Shown in pieces: positions 12,856 through 25,788 of a stretch of DNA of 64,000 nucleotides. Source of the stretch: Dimorphilus gyrociliatus (lineage: Eukaryota; Annelida; Polychaeta; Dinophilidae). A program made the translations under genes and the position numbers. Under the pieces are notes generated by a model that saw nothing but the letters and a program-made list of their open reading frames with translations, was not told the DNA's origin and did no database searches. The stretch lies in the NCBI GenBank assembly GCA_904063045.1, contig CAJFCJ010000007.1:3851404-3915403 (forward strand). Reading direction: 5' to 3'. Each line of letters starts with the position of its first letter. Position 1 is the stretch's first letter.

Positions 12856-15706
12856 TATTGAGGCTGTTTTTTCCCTTCTCCCGACCACTACCTGACCTAG
12901 GGGTTATGTCCGGCACTAGTCACGTGGGTTTTACATACCCTTTAGCCGGCAGTTATCTTCCTCATCTTATTATTGCTACTGCTTTTATTTTTAAAACCAA
13001 AGTTCAAGGGAGATGACTGAAAACGTGCCAATTATTTATTCTCGTTTTTACTATATAGGATTAGATCTTTTAATAAGTTGTACAATTTTAAAAATCTCAA
13101 TGTATTTAATAGTCAAAAGTTTTTATGCTTGTTGTTTTCTTTTCTTTTTCTTCTCTCTCTCTCTCTCCATATATATATTAGTATGTATATATATGGCGAA
13201 CTTCCTACCCCCTTCCCTTCTTTCAGTTGTATTTTCTTTCACCTTTCTCTATTGCATACCTCCCCTCCCCGCCTCCCCCTCTATATATACTTTTTCTAAC
13301 CCCTTTTTTCAACTTCTCCCAATAACGCTTCTTTTACTCTTTAACTGATTTGTTAGAGGCGCGTCAAGTCGCGCTCTAATTCTTATAATCAAAAAAAGAG
13401 TGTAATTAAGTGAATTGATACAAGTCTTGGGGTCAGGAAGTGGTCAGCGATCTTCCCATTTTAAAAATTAGAATATGTATAAAATTTCCCTCCACTTTCT
13501 ATGCTTAAGCTTTGAAATGATACCATCTCGGTTTCCTTTTTTCTTTTGATGGTTGCGTAATAAGTTTCTAAGAAAGGCGTTTTTTTTTTATTTATTTTAA
13601 ATAAAAGAGAAGTTTGGGAAGAATAAAGAACAATAAGAAAGGCTTTTATTAGTTTTCTGACGACTAAGTGACTTTTAATGGTAGAAGGGAAAAATGCCTT
13701 CATACATTCCGATAAAAATTGTTCTGCATGGAAATATTGAATTTTTGTTATAAATAATACAACAGATGTTAAAAAAAATTGATGATTCATTATATTCTCT
13801 TTAGGCCTAAAAAATATTGACAAACTGAGGCGGTAGTTTGTTTTGCCCGTCGTCATAGTTAAACTGAGCAAAGAGGGTAGATTATTGTTTTTTTCTTGCT
13901 AATAAAACAATTTTGCCTTAATGCACTTACAAAATAGCAATTGTAGAGTCAGAGATTGCAAGGTGAAGGGCGAAATAGAGGTGCAGGGGAGGAAATATGA
14001 GGGTAAAAGGAAAAATCAATCACGTGACCTTAACTTAATCGTGGGAAAGAAAGAGGAATAGATAGATATATAATTCACGATATCTATCTAAATTTGAATA
14101 GAGACAGACAGTAGATGTTATTTGGAGGAATAGGGACAAAAGAACATTAAATATTTAAGTGAAGAAAATAGTTAACGAAATGTTTATAGGGCGTGAATTT
14201 TTATCGCAAACGTAACCTTATCTGACCAGACTGACGTATCTCGAAGAAAAGAGTTAAAAAAGGCGTGTTAAAGCGGCGGTAAAATTCTATTGTCATTGAT
14301 CGAGTTTTTTTGTATTAAAAGAGTATGCATTTATTTTTGCAGTACATTGAAACGTACTTGTAGACATCTAGGTTAATCCACCGTCGCTTTGAGCTTTAAA
14401 ATATAATGATATGTATAATACAGACTTGCTACAAAGAATTTTGTAGGGATTTTACCTATGTACTCTCATTCTCGTTTTCTATATCTCTCCCTCCTTCACT
14501 TTCACCTACTAATCTTTTATTTAATGATGCGACGAGGATGAGTTTTCACCTGTTTAATTTAATGTGATATATTCATCCTATGCTCTACCATTTCTTCTTA
14601 TTATAACCAATCAATTTACCACACGTATCAATGACCATTGGCTTTTTCTATTCATCAAACTCAAACAAAGCTATTTCCGGTCACTTGTCGCTTTTTATAT
14701 CAATAAGTCATTATGAAGAAAAACATTACATCAGCCAATAGTAATTGTGAAAGCGCTCAAATGGGGTGGAAGAACGGGTGGAATTTAAAGAAACACAGGG
14801 AAAGAGCTTAGAGGGGGGCGGGGGCAGAGGTAAAGAAAAGAGGGGAAGGGGGTAGAAAGAAAAAAGGCAAACAGAGTTAAAAACGGTGGAAACAATTTAG
14901 ACATTTCCGATCAAACGTTTCAATCAAGCATTACATAACTTTCTATTAAGATTTAGAGAAGAATTGGAGCGTAAGTAGATTGCTATTTAATTCCTTTACT
15001 GTTTGTTGTACCTCTTTCTTTTTTATAAACAACACTTAATAACTGCTTGAAAGAGAGAGAGAGAGAGAAATAGAGAGCTACGGCAGAAGAATAATAAAAG
15101 AAAAAGAGACAGAGAAAAGGTCTAGAACTAAGAGAAAAGAATAGATAAATAATAGTAATTAAATTAATAGTTAGATTAGTATTCAGTAAAGCATACATTT
15201 TCGACAATTTGTTAAGAATAATAATGAATTTTAACTCTTTTTATTCCAAATTACACATTATATAAATTATTAATTAGCATACATTTCATTGACTTTATTT
15301 AAATAGATGAGAATAGATGAATGTATATTGAATTAATATATATTTATATATATATATATATATTTCTCTACTTTATACTTGTACTATTGTTCACGTGTAT
15401 TTCATTCTTAAAACTCTATTAAGGATAAATAGACGCATTTATCTTAAGCCTATAATTTGTGATCTATACAATTTACAACAGTGATTCGCACTCGACGCGC
15501 AGTCGTTAGACAATCCTCATATAATACATGGCGCCACCTGTGATTGTTTATGTAATTACTAAGGAAGCATAGAGATAAAAGAAAGTTGATATTGAGATAT
15601 AAGAATTTTATTTGTATATATTTATACGTAAAGTGAAAAGAAGTGTATAAGATATATATATATACTCAACACGAAATAAAATCTATATATTTATTACACA
15701 GATTCT
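12856..15706. other. Long intergenic region with low-complexity tracts
   Basis: It lies between the 3' ends of the ARL4-like gene and the convergent MAGI-like gene, so it includes both 3' UTRs. It holds a pyrimidine-rich stretch at 13140-13330, purine-rich stretches at 14800-14870, a GA repeat near 15051-15068 and a TA repeat near 15345-15363. The open frames here are compositional artefacts. Confidence 0.5.
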
Positions 15707-18700
15707 TCATTTTTCATATTGCAGGTGGTAACCTGCAATTCAAAACATTAAGCACATCTTTATAAATAAAAAACTTTTTCTTATTATACTTACCAAAAGG
15801 TTTTAATATAGTTAATGTTACAATCTGACCTGATTCCCTAATTAGTTGAATAGTCTAGTTAATTGGGAAAAGGCAATTAGTTTTGCTATACTTTATTAGG
15901 ATTTAATTATGTAATAATTTGTAAATTACTTGATCATGACTCATACTTGAAATCCTAGTGCCATTAATTGCCAAAATTCTATCATTAACTTGTAAATCCT
16001 TTACCTTGTCGGCTGCACTCCCTTTCATGATATAACCTAATTAGAGACAAGACCGAGATAAATTTTTAACAGTTTGATTGTTGTTTGTGAGAGATAACTG
16101 GTATAAACAAATAAATGGTATTGTTTCACGATATATAACTGTAAATAATATTAATCTGTCGGTAAACAAATCAATCATAAAATCCAATTTTAGGGTGAAA
16201 TACTGCTGTTAATCTCTTTGGTAATTTGAGATCGTAAACTCACGATTTCTCGTAGATTAGTTTTGCTCATCTTATCTTTTTAATAGGATTTGTAATTGGG
16301 TGTTAAGGAAATTACTTACCGATTGTAGGTTCAGGGCCTTCCATAGAAGAAATGATAAAACCGAAATTTTTTTCGTTGTTGCCTTTAATAAGAGTTACGT
16401 CATAAGGGTGGTAGTTGTTGTTAGGTAATTGTAAAAGTTGCCTCCGAACTCCAAGTGCCACTCTACCGGCCTTTGAAGCTATAGTCATTAATTCTACAAC
16501 CCTTCTGTGTGAAGCATTGATTACGTTGATTCCATCAACACTTACAATTAAATCTCCTCTTTGTAATCTGTTTCAGAGGTGTTTTTAAGAAAAACAATTA
16601 GATAAGAACAAATAACTTGATGTAATACTTTTGGTCTAAATCGGCAGCTCCGTTTGGAACAATTTGCCCAATTGAAACTTGGGAACCTTCTTCAGAACCT
16701 CCTGAAATTCTGAATCCAAAGCCATTTTCTGTCCTCTTTAGAAAAGCGGTAATCTCGGCGCATCTTTTTCTTCCATATGTTTGTTCCCTGGATAGTTGGA
16801 GTATTGTTTCTTCCTCTTCCATGTCCGGTCCTTCGCCCTTCTTACATTCCTCTGTATCGTTCTTTGAGAATATCCTGTTTGCGTCGGACTCAGTGAAGGG
16901 CATCTCAGAATCGGATCTTGTAGGAGAAGGGATTATACTCGGATTAAATGTCTTGGATTTCGTTTCTTCGCTGTTGTCCCTATTTCGATTGAAGTCGGGT
17001 GCAGCGTCTTCATATGGGATACTATTATTATTAGCATTCTCATATGTCATAGGCCTTTCAATAACAAAAGTAGTGAAATTTTCCTTGGGTTGCTGTTTGA
17101 GAATTGTAACAACTTCAGAATGAGGCAAAGCTTTTACATTGATTTCTCCAACTGCAATTAAAATATCTCCTTCGCTTAAATCTTTGCACCTATCATTATC
17201 GAAAATCTGTTTGATAATTTGTCCAGCAGGCGAATTTCCAACAGTAAAACCAAAACCAACAGGTCCCTTTAATATTTCAACAATAAACAAATTTTTTTCA
17301 ACATCCTGGAAATGATTTGTTTCCGGTTGGAAAACATCAAAACTTTCATCTAATTGATGACTATCTGAACAAATTAAGGGACATCCCCTATAAATATCAA
17401 AAATAACTTTGCCTTCTAGATTTTTTATCATTTCAATGTTTTGCTGATAAGTTCGTCCTAAAACGTAAACGTCGTTGACCTTAAAGATCACGTCTCCTTG
17501 ACGTAAATCACCCTGACGATCGGCTATTCCGTCAGGAACTATATATTTAACTTGAAGGAAATCTTGGGTATTATCATCATCCCCTCCGATTATTGTAAAG
17601 CCAAATTCTTCATTAGACCCTTTAAACAGGGCTATTTGCAGTCGTTGCTTTATTAGTTTATTAATATTATAATTGCCTTGATTTTGTGCGCCTTTGTCAG
17701 GAAAAACGAGGAGAAAAGAATTAATAAATCTTTTCGATGATGTTAATAATACTTATAATTATAACAGTTAATTTACCTGTCGTTTTACAACAATTCCCTC
17801 TATTAGGCTCGACGTCCGGGCCAGAGATTAACAATGAAGAACTTTCCAGTTCGTTGCCTTTGGAAAATGAACGATAAAAAATCAATATAGCCTATTCAAA
17901 TTGCTCAAGATGAATATTAAAATATTTTTAAACAGCCTAATACTTTTAAGACCCATAAAACGTATATAATTATATAGATTTGTCACGATACTTTACTCTT
18001 TGGAAAGGATAAAAATACACCGAGAGGTTTTTTCGATGGAAAGACTGCATGAGTTGAGTTGTAAGGAACACTTACGTCGTTTTCTCCCTTATACACTACA
18101 TCTAATAATATTATTAATTCAACAAAGTTTTTAATGATAACTACTTTTCTTGATAAGACATTAAGTAGTTTCTTCCGGCAAAAGTCAGCTATATCTTCTA
18201 ACATTTTCCCTCCTCATATCTCTTTCTCTGTTTTTGTTTTAAATAATAGTACAGAGAGTCGACCAGAGGGAATGTCACTTTATCCAGAGGAGAGCTATTT
18301 CTTTTTTTTTATCCATACTCGTAAAATATACCATCTGATTAATTAACTTAATATGCTTAGTGATTAACGCATATGAAAGATATAATAAAAAAAAATCTTT
18401 AGAGGTTAATCTTACCTTCATTTCCCAGCCTATTACGATGTACTAGGGATAATTTTGGGTCTACATGATTTTCATTGTGAGTTTCGTGACTGTAAAGATA
18501 TAAATATAAGTCTGTCTAGAATCTATTAATGCAATTTATTTGTCTTTTTTTGAAGGGTATTACTTTGTAGCCTTTGAAAAATCAATTTGTCAAAAGAGTA
18601 AAAATGTTTCGTTTTTCTTCTCTTTGTTAGTTTGTTACTTTGTTAATAGAAAGGGATATCATTAAATTATTTGTTTATCCATTTAACCAATATTCAGTAT

Positions 18701-21700
18701 ATTAATTTTTACCTTAAATAATATACTAATTTCAATTTCAGAGAGAAAGACGAAATACTATAAAAGAATATACTTACTAAGAATACTCCTTCTGGTGATA
18801 ATTTTTATGTAAAGACTTTAATTTCTTCTCTTCTTCGTACTTTTCTCTTTTTTCGTCTTTTCTATCATCGTCTTTTATATTTTCTCTCTCTTTTTTATTG
18901 ATATATTTTGATGAGTTTGCCCTCAAATTGATGGGTTCTTCAAGAATTTTTCCTGACCTTTCTTCATAAGCTGAATGAGAATACAGATGAACAAATAATT
19001 ATATAGTCTTTTTTATATATACAGTACGCATTACGTAAGAGACGGCAAACTTTATATGTTACATTATAGATTGTTAAATTAATGGATGCTGCATTTAGGC
19101 ATGATTTTTTTTCTTTTCAGTTTATTCTCTCTTTGTCTCTTGTTATCCGTATCTTTCGCTTTATCTAAATCTATATTTTTACTACTAGCTTCACTATATC
19201 TTCAGCTTTTTATTGCGAAAAGAAAATGTGATAAAATATGTTACCAGAAAATATGTACAGTATTATAAATAGATAAAAAATAGAGAATTCCTTAGAGAGA
19301 AGTAAGGTATAAGAACTAATAAAAAATACTGTCAAATAGACAAATAGGATTGTTAAATCCTATAAAAGGGGGCTAACTTTTTTACGATCAAAGGCATGAA
19401 GAAATAAAAAAAAAGGTATAAAGAGTGACAATTCAAGAGTTTGACACGAAACGTCTAAAATGGTTTGTTGACAAACAATGAGAACAAGAGATATTTACAT
19501 ATATTTAAGCGTTTCGTTAGCAATTTTGGTGTTTCTATTATTAATTGTTGATTTTATAGAGTTAATAATAACAGAACAGGGAAATATATCATCAAATGAA
19601 TTATCCTTTATAGTTATGGTAAGTGTAATTGTTATTTTAAATATAGCATAGATGAAAAGGGAGGGAGAGGGAGAGAGAAAGAAGGAGAAAAATAGCTTAT
19701 TTCTTGAATTATAGTCAATTATTCGAAGAGTTAATGTAACCATTTAAGCACTTGAAGAAAAGTTTGAAGTGAGAATGCAAATATATAAGATAGCCTTGAG
19801 GGACAGGGTGTAAATTCGAAATTAGGCCTATAACGAAAATAAATATTTTTACGAAATAAGAGAATCCCTGCAATACATGGATGTTGTATTTTTTTTGTAC
19901 AATAACTAAAAATAACTCGTTTGCTAGTTTGAAATATCTATACACATGTTTCACACGCACACACACACACACACACACATACAAATATAAATTTATATAT
20001 ACTGCATATATAACACATAAGAAATGAATGTTAATTTAATTACAATTACAAGTTTTTATAGATGTTTTCATTGAAGTCTTATTAATAAATTGACACAAAA
20101 TAATGATATTATTAATGAACATAGCTTATGCACGTATCCGGATTCTATTTGGCAATGTTGGGCTTTATTTATACAACAGAATCAGTTAAGCAATCGAAAT
20201 ATATGCGACGTCTTTCTCTGTGTTCTCAAGGTTAGAAATGAAAGAAGAAAATATTGGATTTGATTTATAAATACTACTGTATTGTGAATTTTTTTCTTAT
20301 CTTAATCCAGTTGTTCATATTCTTCTATTCTTTTGTCGATTTACATTGGAAGTTGTGAGGATATATAAATTAACTATACGATGAAATTAACCTGTCCAAT
20401 TCTTTTCTTTTTATATACAATATAAACTATATAATATGGAATATACAAGACAAAATTGTCGTAAGTAAACAGTTATTTACTGTATATATAAATATATCCG
20501 AACACAAAGTTTAGCGAGAAGCTTTTTCCTTATTTTTCTAGGGGCATATACAGCTCATACAGATGATCCTTTCATAACCTTTTACTAATAAATTGTTGTT
20601 GAAAAAGAAACGTTTCTTTCTGCTCCTTCTAACCTTTCATTCACCTTTTACTAGCTAACTTTTTCTCAACAAAGAATCATATGGGAAGATATCAAGTGAA
20701 CAATAAGAAATAAATTTATTATACATATATAATAAGAAAGAAGTTGTACATAGCTATAATTGGATTGTTTGTGTAAATATAAATATATATATATATGACT
20801 TTCTCTTTTACAAGTAAAAGCATTGATATTCCACGACTATTATGTTTTACATATGCATTTTATACATTAAATAAACCCCATTATATTTAAGGAGTATATA
20901 CAATTACATAGTTTAAGTAATAAATGATATAAGATACTTTATATATGTATGTTAATTATAGAAGTATTGTTATTATATTTTTCTCTCTCTTTGCATCATA
21001 TTTTCTCTATATTTATTGATTCCTGTAGATTTTTACGACTTTTTTAATATAGATAATAAAATGCAAATTAACCTAGGAAATATCTTTAGAATTTACTGTT
21101 CTTTATTACTTTTAATAAGATTTATATATAGAATATACTGTATATACATCTGTGTTCTCTCCAATAAGTGATATCTGACTTTTCGCCAACTGCGTGATCG
21201 ATACCTAAATTTATCAAGGTAAATAGTTAAATGGTCTAGACCACGCCAAGATATATCTAGAAAATACTTAAATTGTGTGGAACATACTGCGAGCCAAATA
21301 GATAATACCTAAATTACTTCTCTATGGATAAACTGTCTATGTAAAGGCAACTGCAAAAGTAGTTGTTTATATATTTATGTGCTGTATATTCGTGGTATTT
21401 GAAATAATACAACAATAGCAGAGGTTTTTAAGTTTCAGAATTTGTATTCTGAAAGAAATTAAGTAGATTTTCTCTTCTTTACAATAATTTGAAACTGATG
21501 CTAATAAATTTTGGTTTGCCATCTGTTTGTCATGTTTGTCTCGCGCAAAATAATTAAAGATTTTCAAATCAATTTTCACTTTATTGTGACAATACTGAAG
21601 ATGATGTGGTGATAATCACAGTTTAAAAACTGTTATATTAGATAGAACTGAATCAGACACACAAACACACAAATACACTCATACACACTAGTCACTTGCG

Positions 21701-22781
21701 GCAGTGGCCAAGATAACGGACCACTTGCCAGACAGTTCACCCAATGGATTAACTTACTGACAGTATAAATATACAGTATATATAAATTTATATATATATA
21801 TAGATATATAAAGGTATCAATCAAATAAGAATAAACGGGTAGAACACAGGAAAAAGTAACCAAAATTACTGATCATTATCTTAATCGAACTAAATAATTA
21901 GTCAAAATTTTCTCAGTTCTTTTTGGAATTAAGCCTATAAACTAAAGGAGAATGAAAGCGTCTCACCCTTTTTGTTTCTTCAACACTAAAAAATACATGT
22001 TACTTTTTTTCTTTCTTTTCTACGATCTTATGTAATCAGAGGAGAGGATAGACATTACAGCTGACCTAATTTAGGACAAATTGAAAATATCAATTGGAGA
22101 TTAATTCAAATTCTTTATGGCATCTGCAGAGAAAAGGTGAAACTATATTTTATTACTCTTCGAACAGAATTGAGGAGCATTGGAGCGAGAAGCTTTCCTG
22201 AAAGACGCTTTCTTCACCTTATCCTTGGCTTAATTTATTAATAGTATATTCTACCGTTTTACCTAATTAATAACGTTTAATCTCTTAAAATTCAGTGAAA
22301 AATGTCCAATACACTTCTGTCAGAAAATATTGGAGTATTTGATATAATAGAGATATTTCCAACTTCACTACAGTAGAATATTGAATAATAATAAAAACAC
22401 TAAATTGAAGCCTACCACCCACAAAATATACCTCTTATAGTCTTTTCACGAAGCACTCTTGGCGTCTACGATTACCAATTCAATTCTAAGAAATTGCTCT
22501 GCCCAGTTAAGTGCAGCTAATTTCTTCATTCCTCCTATCCTATTTTCATTTACTCTCACTTATACCAATTCCTAATTAGGTAATAACACAAATACATTTT
22601 ATATAGAAATACCTGGATATTTCACTCTATGCCTCTTCTTTTTCTTCTTTTGCACTGGTGTTATATACAATAAAACGTGTCGAATACTTTCAGATTCCTT
22701 TTCCGGTTGGAAAACCGTTTTTGGTAAAAGTTTGTCAACGGGAAAAGTTTGTACTTTAGCTCCAACCAATCCTCTAACCAT
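15707..22781 (-). CDS. MAGI-like multi-PDZ scaffold protein
   Basis: Nine exons whose phases close: 22613-22781, 18778-18970, 18416-18489, 17777-17857, 16629-17691, 16320-16567, 15930-16036, 15794-15854 and 15707-15732 (673 aa). Four PDZ domains match MAGI PDZ2 to PDZ5 in order: EFGFTIIGGDDD, GPVGFGFTVGNSPAGQ, ENGFGFRISGGSEEG, and KNFGFIISSMEGPEP with GYIMKGSAADKVKDLQVND. MAGI proteins scaffold receptors and junction components at cell-cell contacts and synapses. The N-terminus is a novel 57-residue segment with a lysine-rich KKKKKRHR patch, then a charged linker. The PDZ0/PDZ1, guanylate-kinase and WW domains, and the final PDZ6, are not in the model. I looked in the 3.6-kb first intron and saw no exon for them. 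Exon 1 is joined to exon 2 by phase and orientation only, so it could belong to another transcript. Confidence 0.85.
18971..22612 (-). other. Large first intron of the MAGI-like gene
   Basis: 3.6 kb without a recognisable exon on either strand. It contains a CA repeat at 19956-19979 and many AT-rich tracts. It is far longer than the typical 45-100-nt introns of this window, so it may hold regulatory elements; none can be identified by eye. Confidence 0.5.
19956..19979. repeat. CA microsatellite
   Basis: About twelve CA dinucleotides in the long intron of the MAGI-like gene. Confidence 0.9.
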
Positions 22782-22807
22782 TCCTGCAGTGCTTTTTTTT
22801 CAACTAA

Positions 22808-22839
22808 ACGTCACGCCGATAACGTCGGTAGCTGATTGG
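22808..22839 (-). promoter_or_regulatory. CRE-like and CCAAT-box elements upstream of MAGI-like exon 1
   Basis: A relatively GC-rich island lies 27-60 bp upstream of the ATG at 22781. It contains ACGTCA (22808-22813, CRE half-site) and ATTGG (22835-22839), which reads CCAAT on the transcribed strand. This supports 22613-22781 as a genuine first exon with a nearby promoter. Confidence 0.4.
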
Positions 22840-25529
22840 ACGCGTTAAAGCGTCTCTTTTTTGTCCTGTAATTTCAGTAACAATATCCGTGAAATAGAAT
22901 CAAAATTTTTTCATATAAATCAGCATGTTATAATAAAAAAAAAACAAGACCACTTTTAAACAGGTTATCTTTCATCTTTCACTTTAAACAAAAAGAAATA
23001 AGTTCTTTGTAAATTTCTGTATTTTTTTTTTTTAAAAAAAAAATTTCTATGATATTTGTTTCTTTTCATTTATTTATTTTACTTATTTTTGTTGTTTTGT
23101 TCAATTTTTTTATCATGTTTTTTACGTTTTGATTTTTTTTATTTTATTAAAAATCACTACCTCTCCTTTTTTTTTAATTCTCGTTTAGTTTAAATAATTA
23201 AGTATCTTCAAGGTCGAATTCTAATTTGAGATTCGATTTTTTTTTTCATCTCTACTTCTTGACTTTCCCCTTTACTTTTCAATTCTCAAAAAAAATCGAT
23301 TATAGTTAATTATGATTAAACGTATTTATATATAACTGTGTATATCAACAAAGGGGTCTAGAAAGAGAATATTTATATATACACAGTATAGTGTATATGG
23401 GTAGGGGAGGAGGTAGAAAGAGAGAGAGTAGATACAGGCCTACAATGAAAAAACTTTGAATTCGACAAGCCTTATCATATTCTCACTCAGCCAATAGATA
23501 AAGGAATTTTTGTTGTAAAACTAGGTCTTAATAACTGATTTAAGTATGGTGAATACATGTCAAAAAAAATCTAAGGCATACGTTATACAATTAAAAAAAT
23601 GAGATAATTTATGGTACGTTATTTAGCTGAAAGAAGTGAACAATATGTATATATATGTAAGTTTTGATATATTCACTATAAAATATCGCTACTATAATAG
23701 CACATGAAACAACGGCAAAATAAAAGAAAAGTCACGCTAAGAGATATTAAGACTTTTCGGTAGCGAGTGAAAACGAAAAAGAGATTGGCTAAAAGTATTT
23801 TACAGAGAAGTGAGCCGGTATCCAGAGTTTTAAACACGAAAGAGCTGATTTCTGAAAGAGAAAGATAAAGAAAACGAGAATAATACGGCGAGTGAGAAAA
23901 AGAGGAGAGGGGGCGAGGGGCAGATAAAAGAAAGAAACGCTTTCTCTTTTCTTATGCAATGCATCAATATTCTTTAATAAAAGTATGTAAAGTTATGATT
24001 ATAATTCTTAAAGCAATTGATTTCAGTTGTTGTTCAAGTAGGGAAATATATGATAGGTCTAAAAGATACCTAATGAAACAGAATGAATGCAAGGCTTAAT
24101 GGAATGTTTTCATTATAAACCTTATATGAAGAATATATATATATATATATGGATTATATAAATTCCCAACTACCACTTGCTTCGAAAACTCGATAACAGA
24201 CACGCCCGATTCTACTAGCGAAAAGATATTTTCCAAATATATTCCCCGTACTATTTTATCAAGTAGGCCTATTGTGTTTTTGTGAATACTAATAAATTTT
24301 ACTATATTTATTTACTATTACTATTATCATACATCGTTATTCAAGTGTAGGTCTACAAAGACTTTTCATCACTTATGGAGTCCCTAGTTGGCAAAGAAAT
24401 ATGGTATAAATATAAATACATATGCATAAATTATTATGCTAGCTTGGATATATAGTATGCTGAAATAGACACAAAGAGGGAGAGCAATAAATAGACAGAG
24501 AGACATTGAAGAGTGGGAAAGAGAGACACCCAAATAGGAAGAAAAGTACAAAGATATAGAGAGCAAAGGGTGACGAATGGGCAGTGGAGGGTTTAGTTAG
24601 TTTTAGTACACAATACTGCTTGTTCTTTTGAACGGTGTGGTAAAACGTTATAACGAGGTGAAATAAAGAAAATATTATTGTTTGTTTATTTCAATAAAGG
24701 AATTATTCGATACGAGACAAAACGTGATCTATAGATATCAAAGATAATTATAGACTGTCCAACCTAATAAATCTTTTAAGAACAGCTCTATGCTCTTTCT
24801 AGATTGTGTGATTATTGAATAAAAATCAAGATATGTATAGAATTCATTAAGAACCTTACATTCATTAATTCATCTAGAAAGGAATAGAGAAAAATATTAA
24901 TATTTCATTGAGAAACTAACTTCGTGAATGAATTAATAAACACTATTCTATAAATATATATATATATGTATTAATACATTACAACGGAATGACTATTATA
25001 GGCCTAGTCGCCTCGTCTATTGTCTAAGTAATTGAGAGAGTAAATTAAATAGGTAGCACACGGTAATTTTACGTAAAAATCCAATTCAATGCTTTGTCCT
25101 AAGTAAATTGTATAGACTTATTACGTCTGCCTTGAAGAATTGGACGTGCTACTACAGTCATAATTAAGCTGCCAAGAGCTCATAAACTTTATATTATTTT
25201 TATAGATACCAGATGGTGCTATTTCATTGACTTATAAATAATATATTCTTCATTATTATATATTATACGTTTTGCATATTAATGATATATTTACACTTGG
25301 AATTAATAAAATATCTTTTATCATCGTTTATAAAATATGAATGCTACCAAAAAAATAGATCTGTTAAAAGGCCTACAATGGATTTCTGGGATATGAAAGA
25401 ATGAATAAGAAAGAGGACAAAGGAATAAAAACGAATAAAATAGGATTTATTTTCCAATCCTTAAATTTAGAAAGTGTAGTTTCGTTTTTTTTGGTAGAAC
25501 TGATTATAGATCTGTTCTTATTCTGTCTA

Positions 25530-25584
<55 letters not shown>

Positions 25585-25788
25585 CTTACTCACTCTTTCT
25601 CGTAGCATTTCGTGGAAAACATAAAAATAAAGAGAAAAACGAAATCTTCAATCCAATTTTATTTGAAGCCAAAAGTTCTCTCTTCTGCTAATGAACCAAT
25701 TAATTACTTTACTTTAACTCTTACTAACATCAAATAAAATTCTTTAGTGTTTTAAACGTAAGGAAAATATGAAAACTATTTGGTTCTG
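22840..25788. other. Intergenic region without a supported gene
   Basis: AT-rich sequence with a T12/A10 tract at 23022-23043, a TA run near 24133-24150 and a CT microsatellite at 25532-25574. No coding homology was recognised on either strand. Confidence 0.5.
25532..25574. repeat. CT microsatellite
   Basis: About 21 CT dinucleotides in a row. The plus-strand frame crossing it codes a Leu/Ser run that is an artefact. Confidence 0.95.

Noticed and set aside
13013-13348. Hydrophobic plus-strand frame 3' of ARL4
   Set aside because: It arises from pyrimidine-rich low-complexity sequence with Phe/Leu/Ser bias and no recognisable domain.
15903-15929. A stop codon right after PDZ4 of the MAGI-like protein, giving a C-terminus of KLLHN
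   Set aside because: A donor (GATCAA|GTAATT) just before it joins in phase to an exon at 15794-15854. That exon supplies the missing last strand of the PDZ domain (TIQLIRESGQIVTLTILKP), so the stop is intronic.
16821-17123. Plus-strand open frame of 100 codons
   Set aside because: It is the antisense shadow of the large PDZ exon of the MAGI-like gene.
19715-19984. Minus-strand frame beginning with a CVCVCV run
   Set aside because: It translates the CA/GT microsatellite.
25401-25691. Plus-strand frame with a long Leu/Ser run
   Set aside because: It translates a CT microsatellite; there is no homology.
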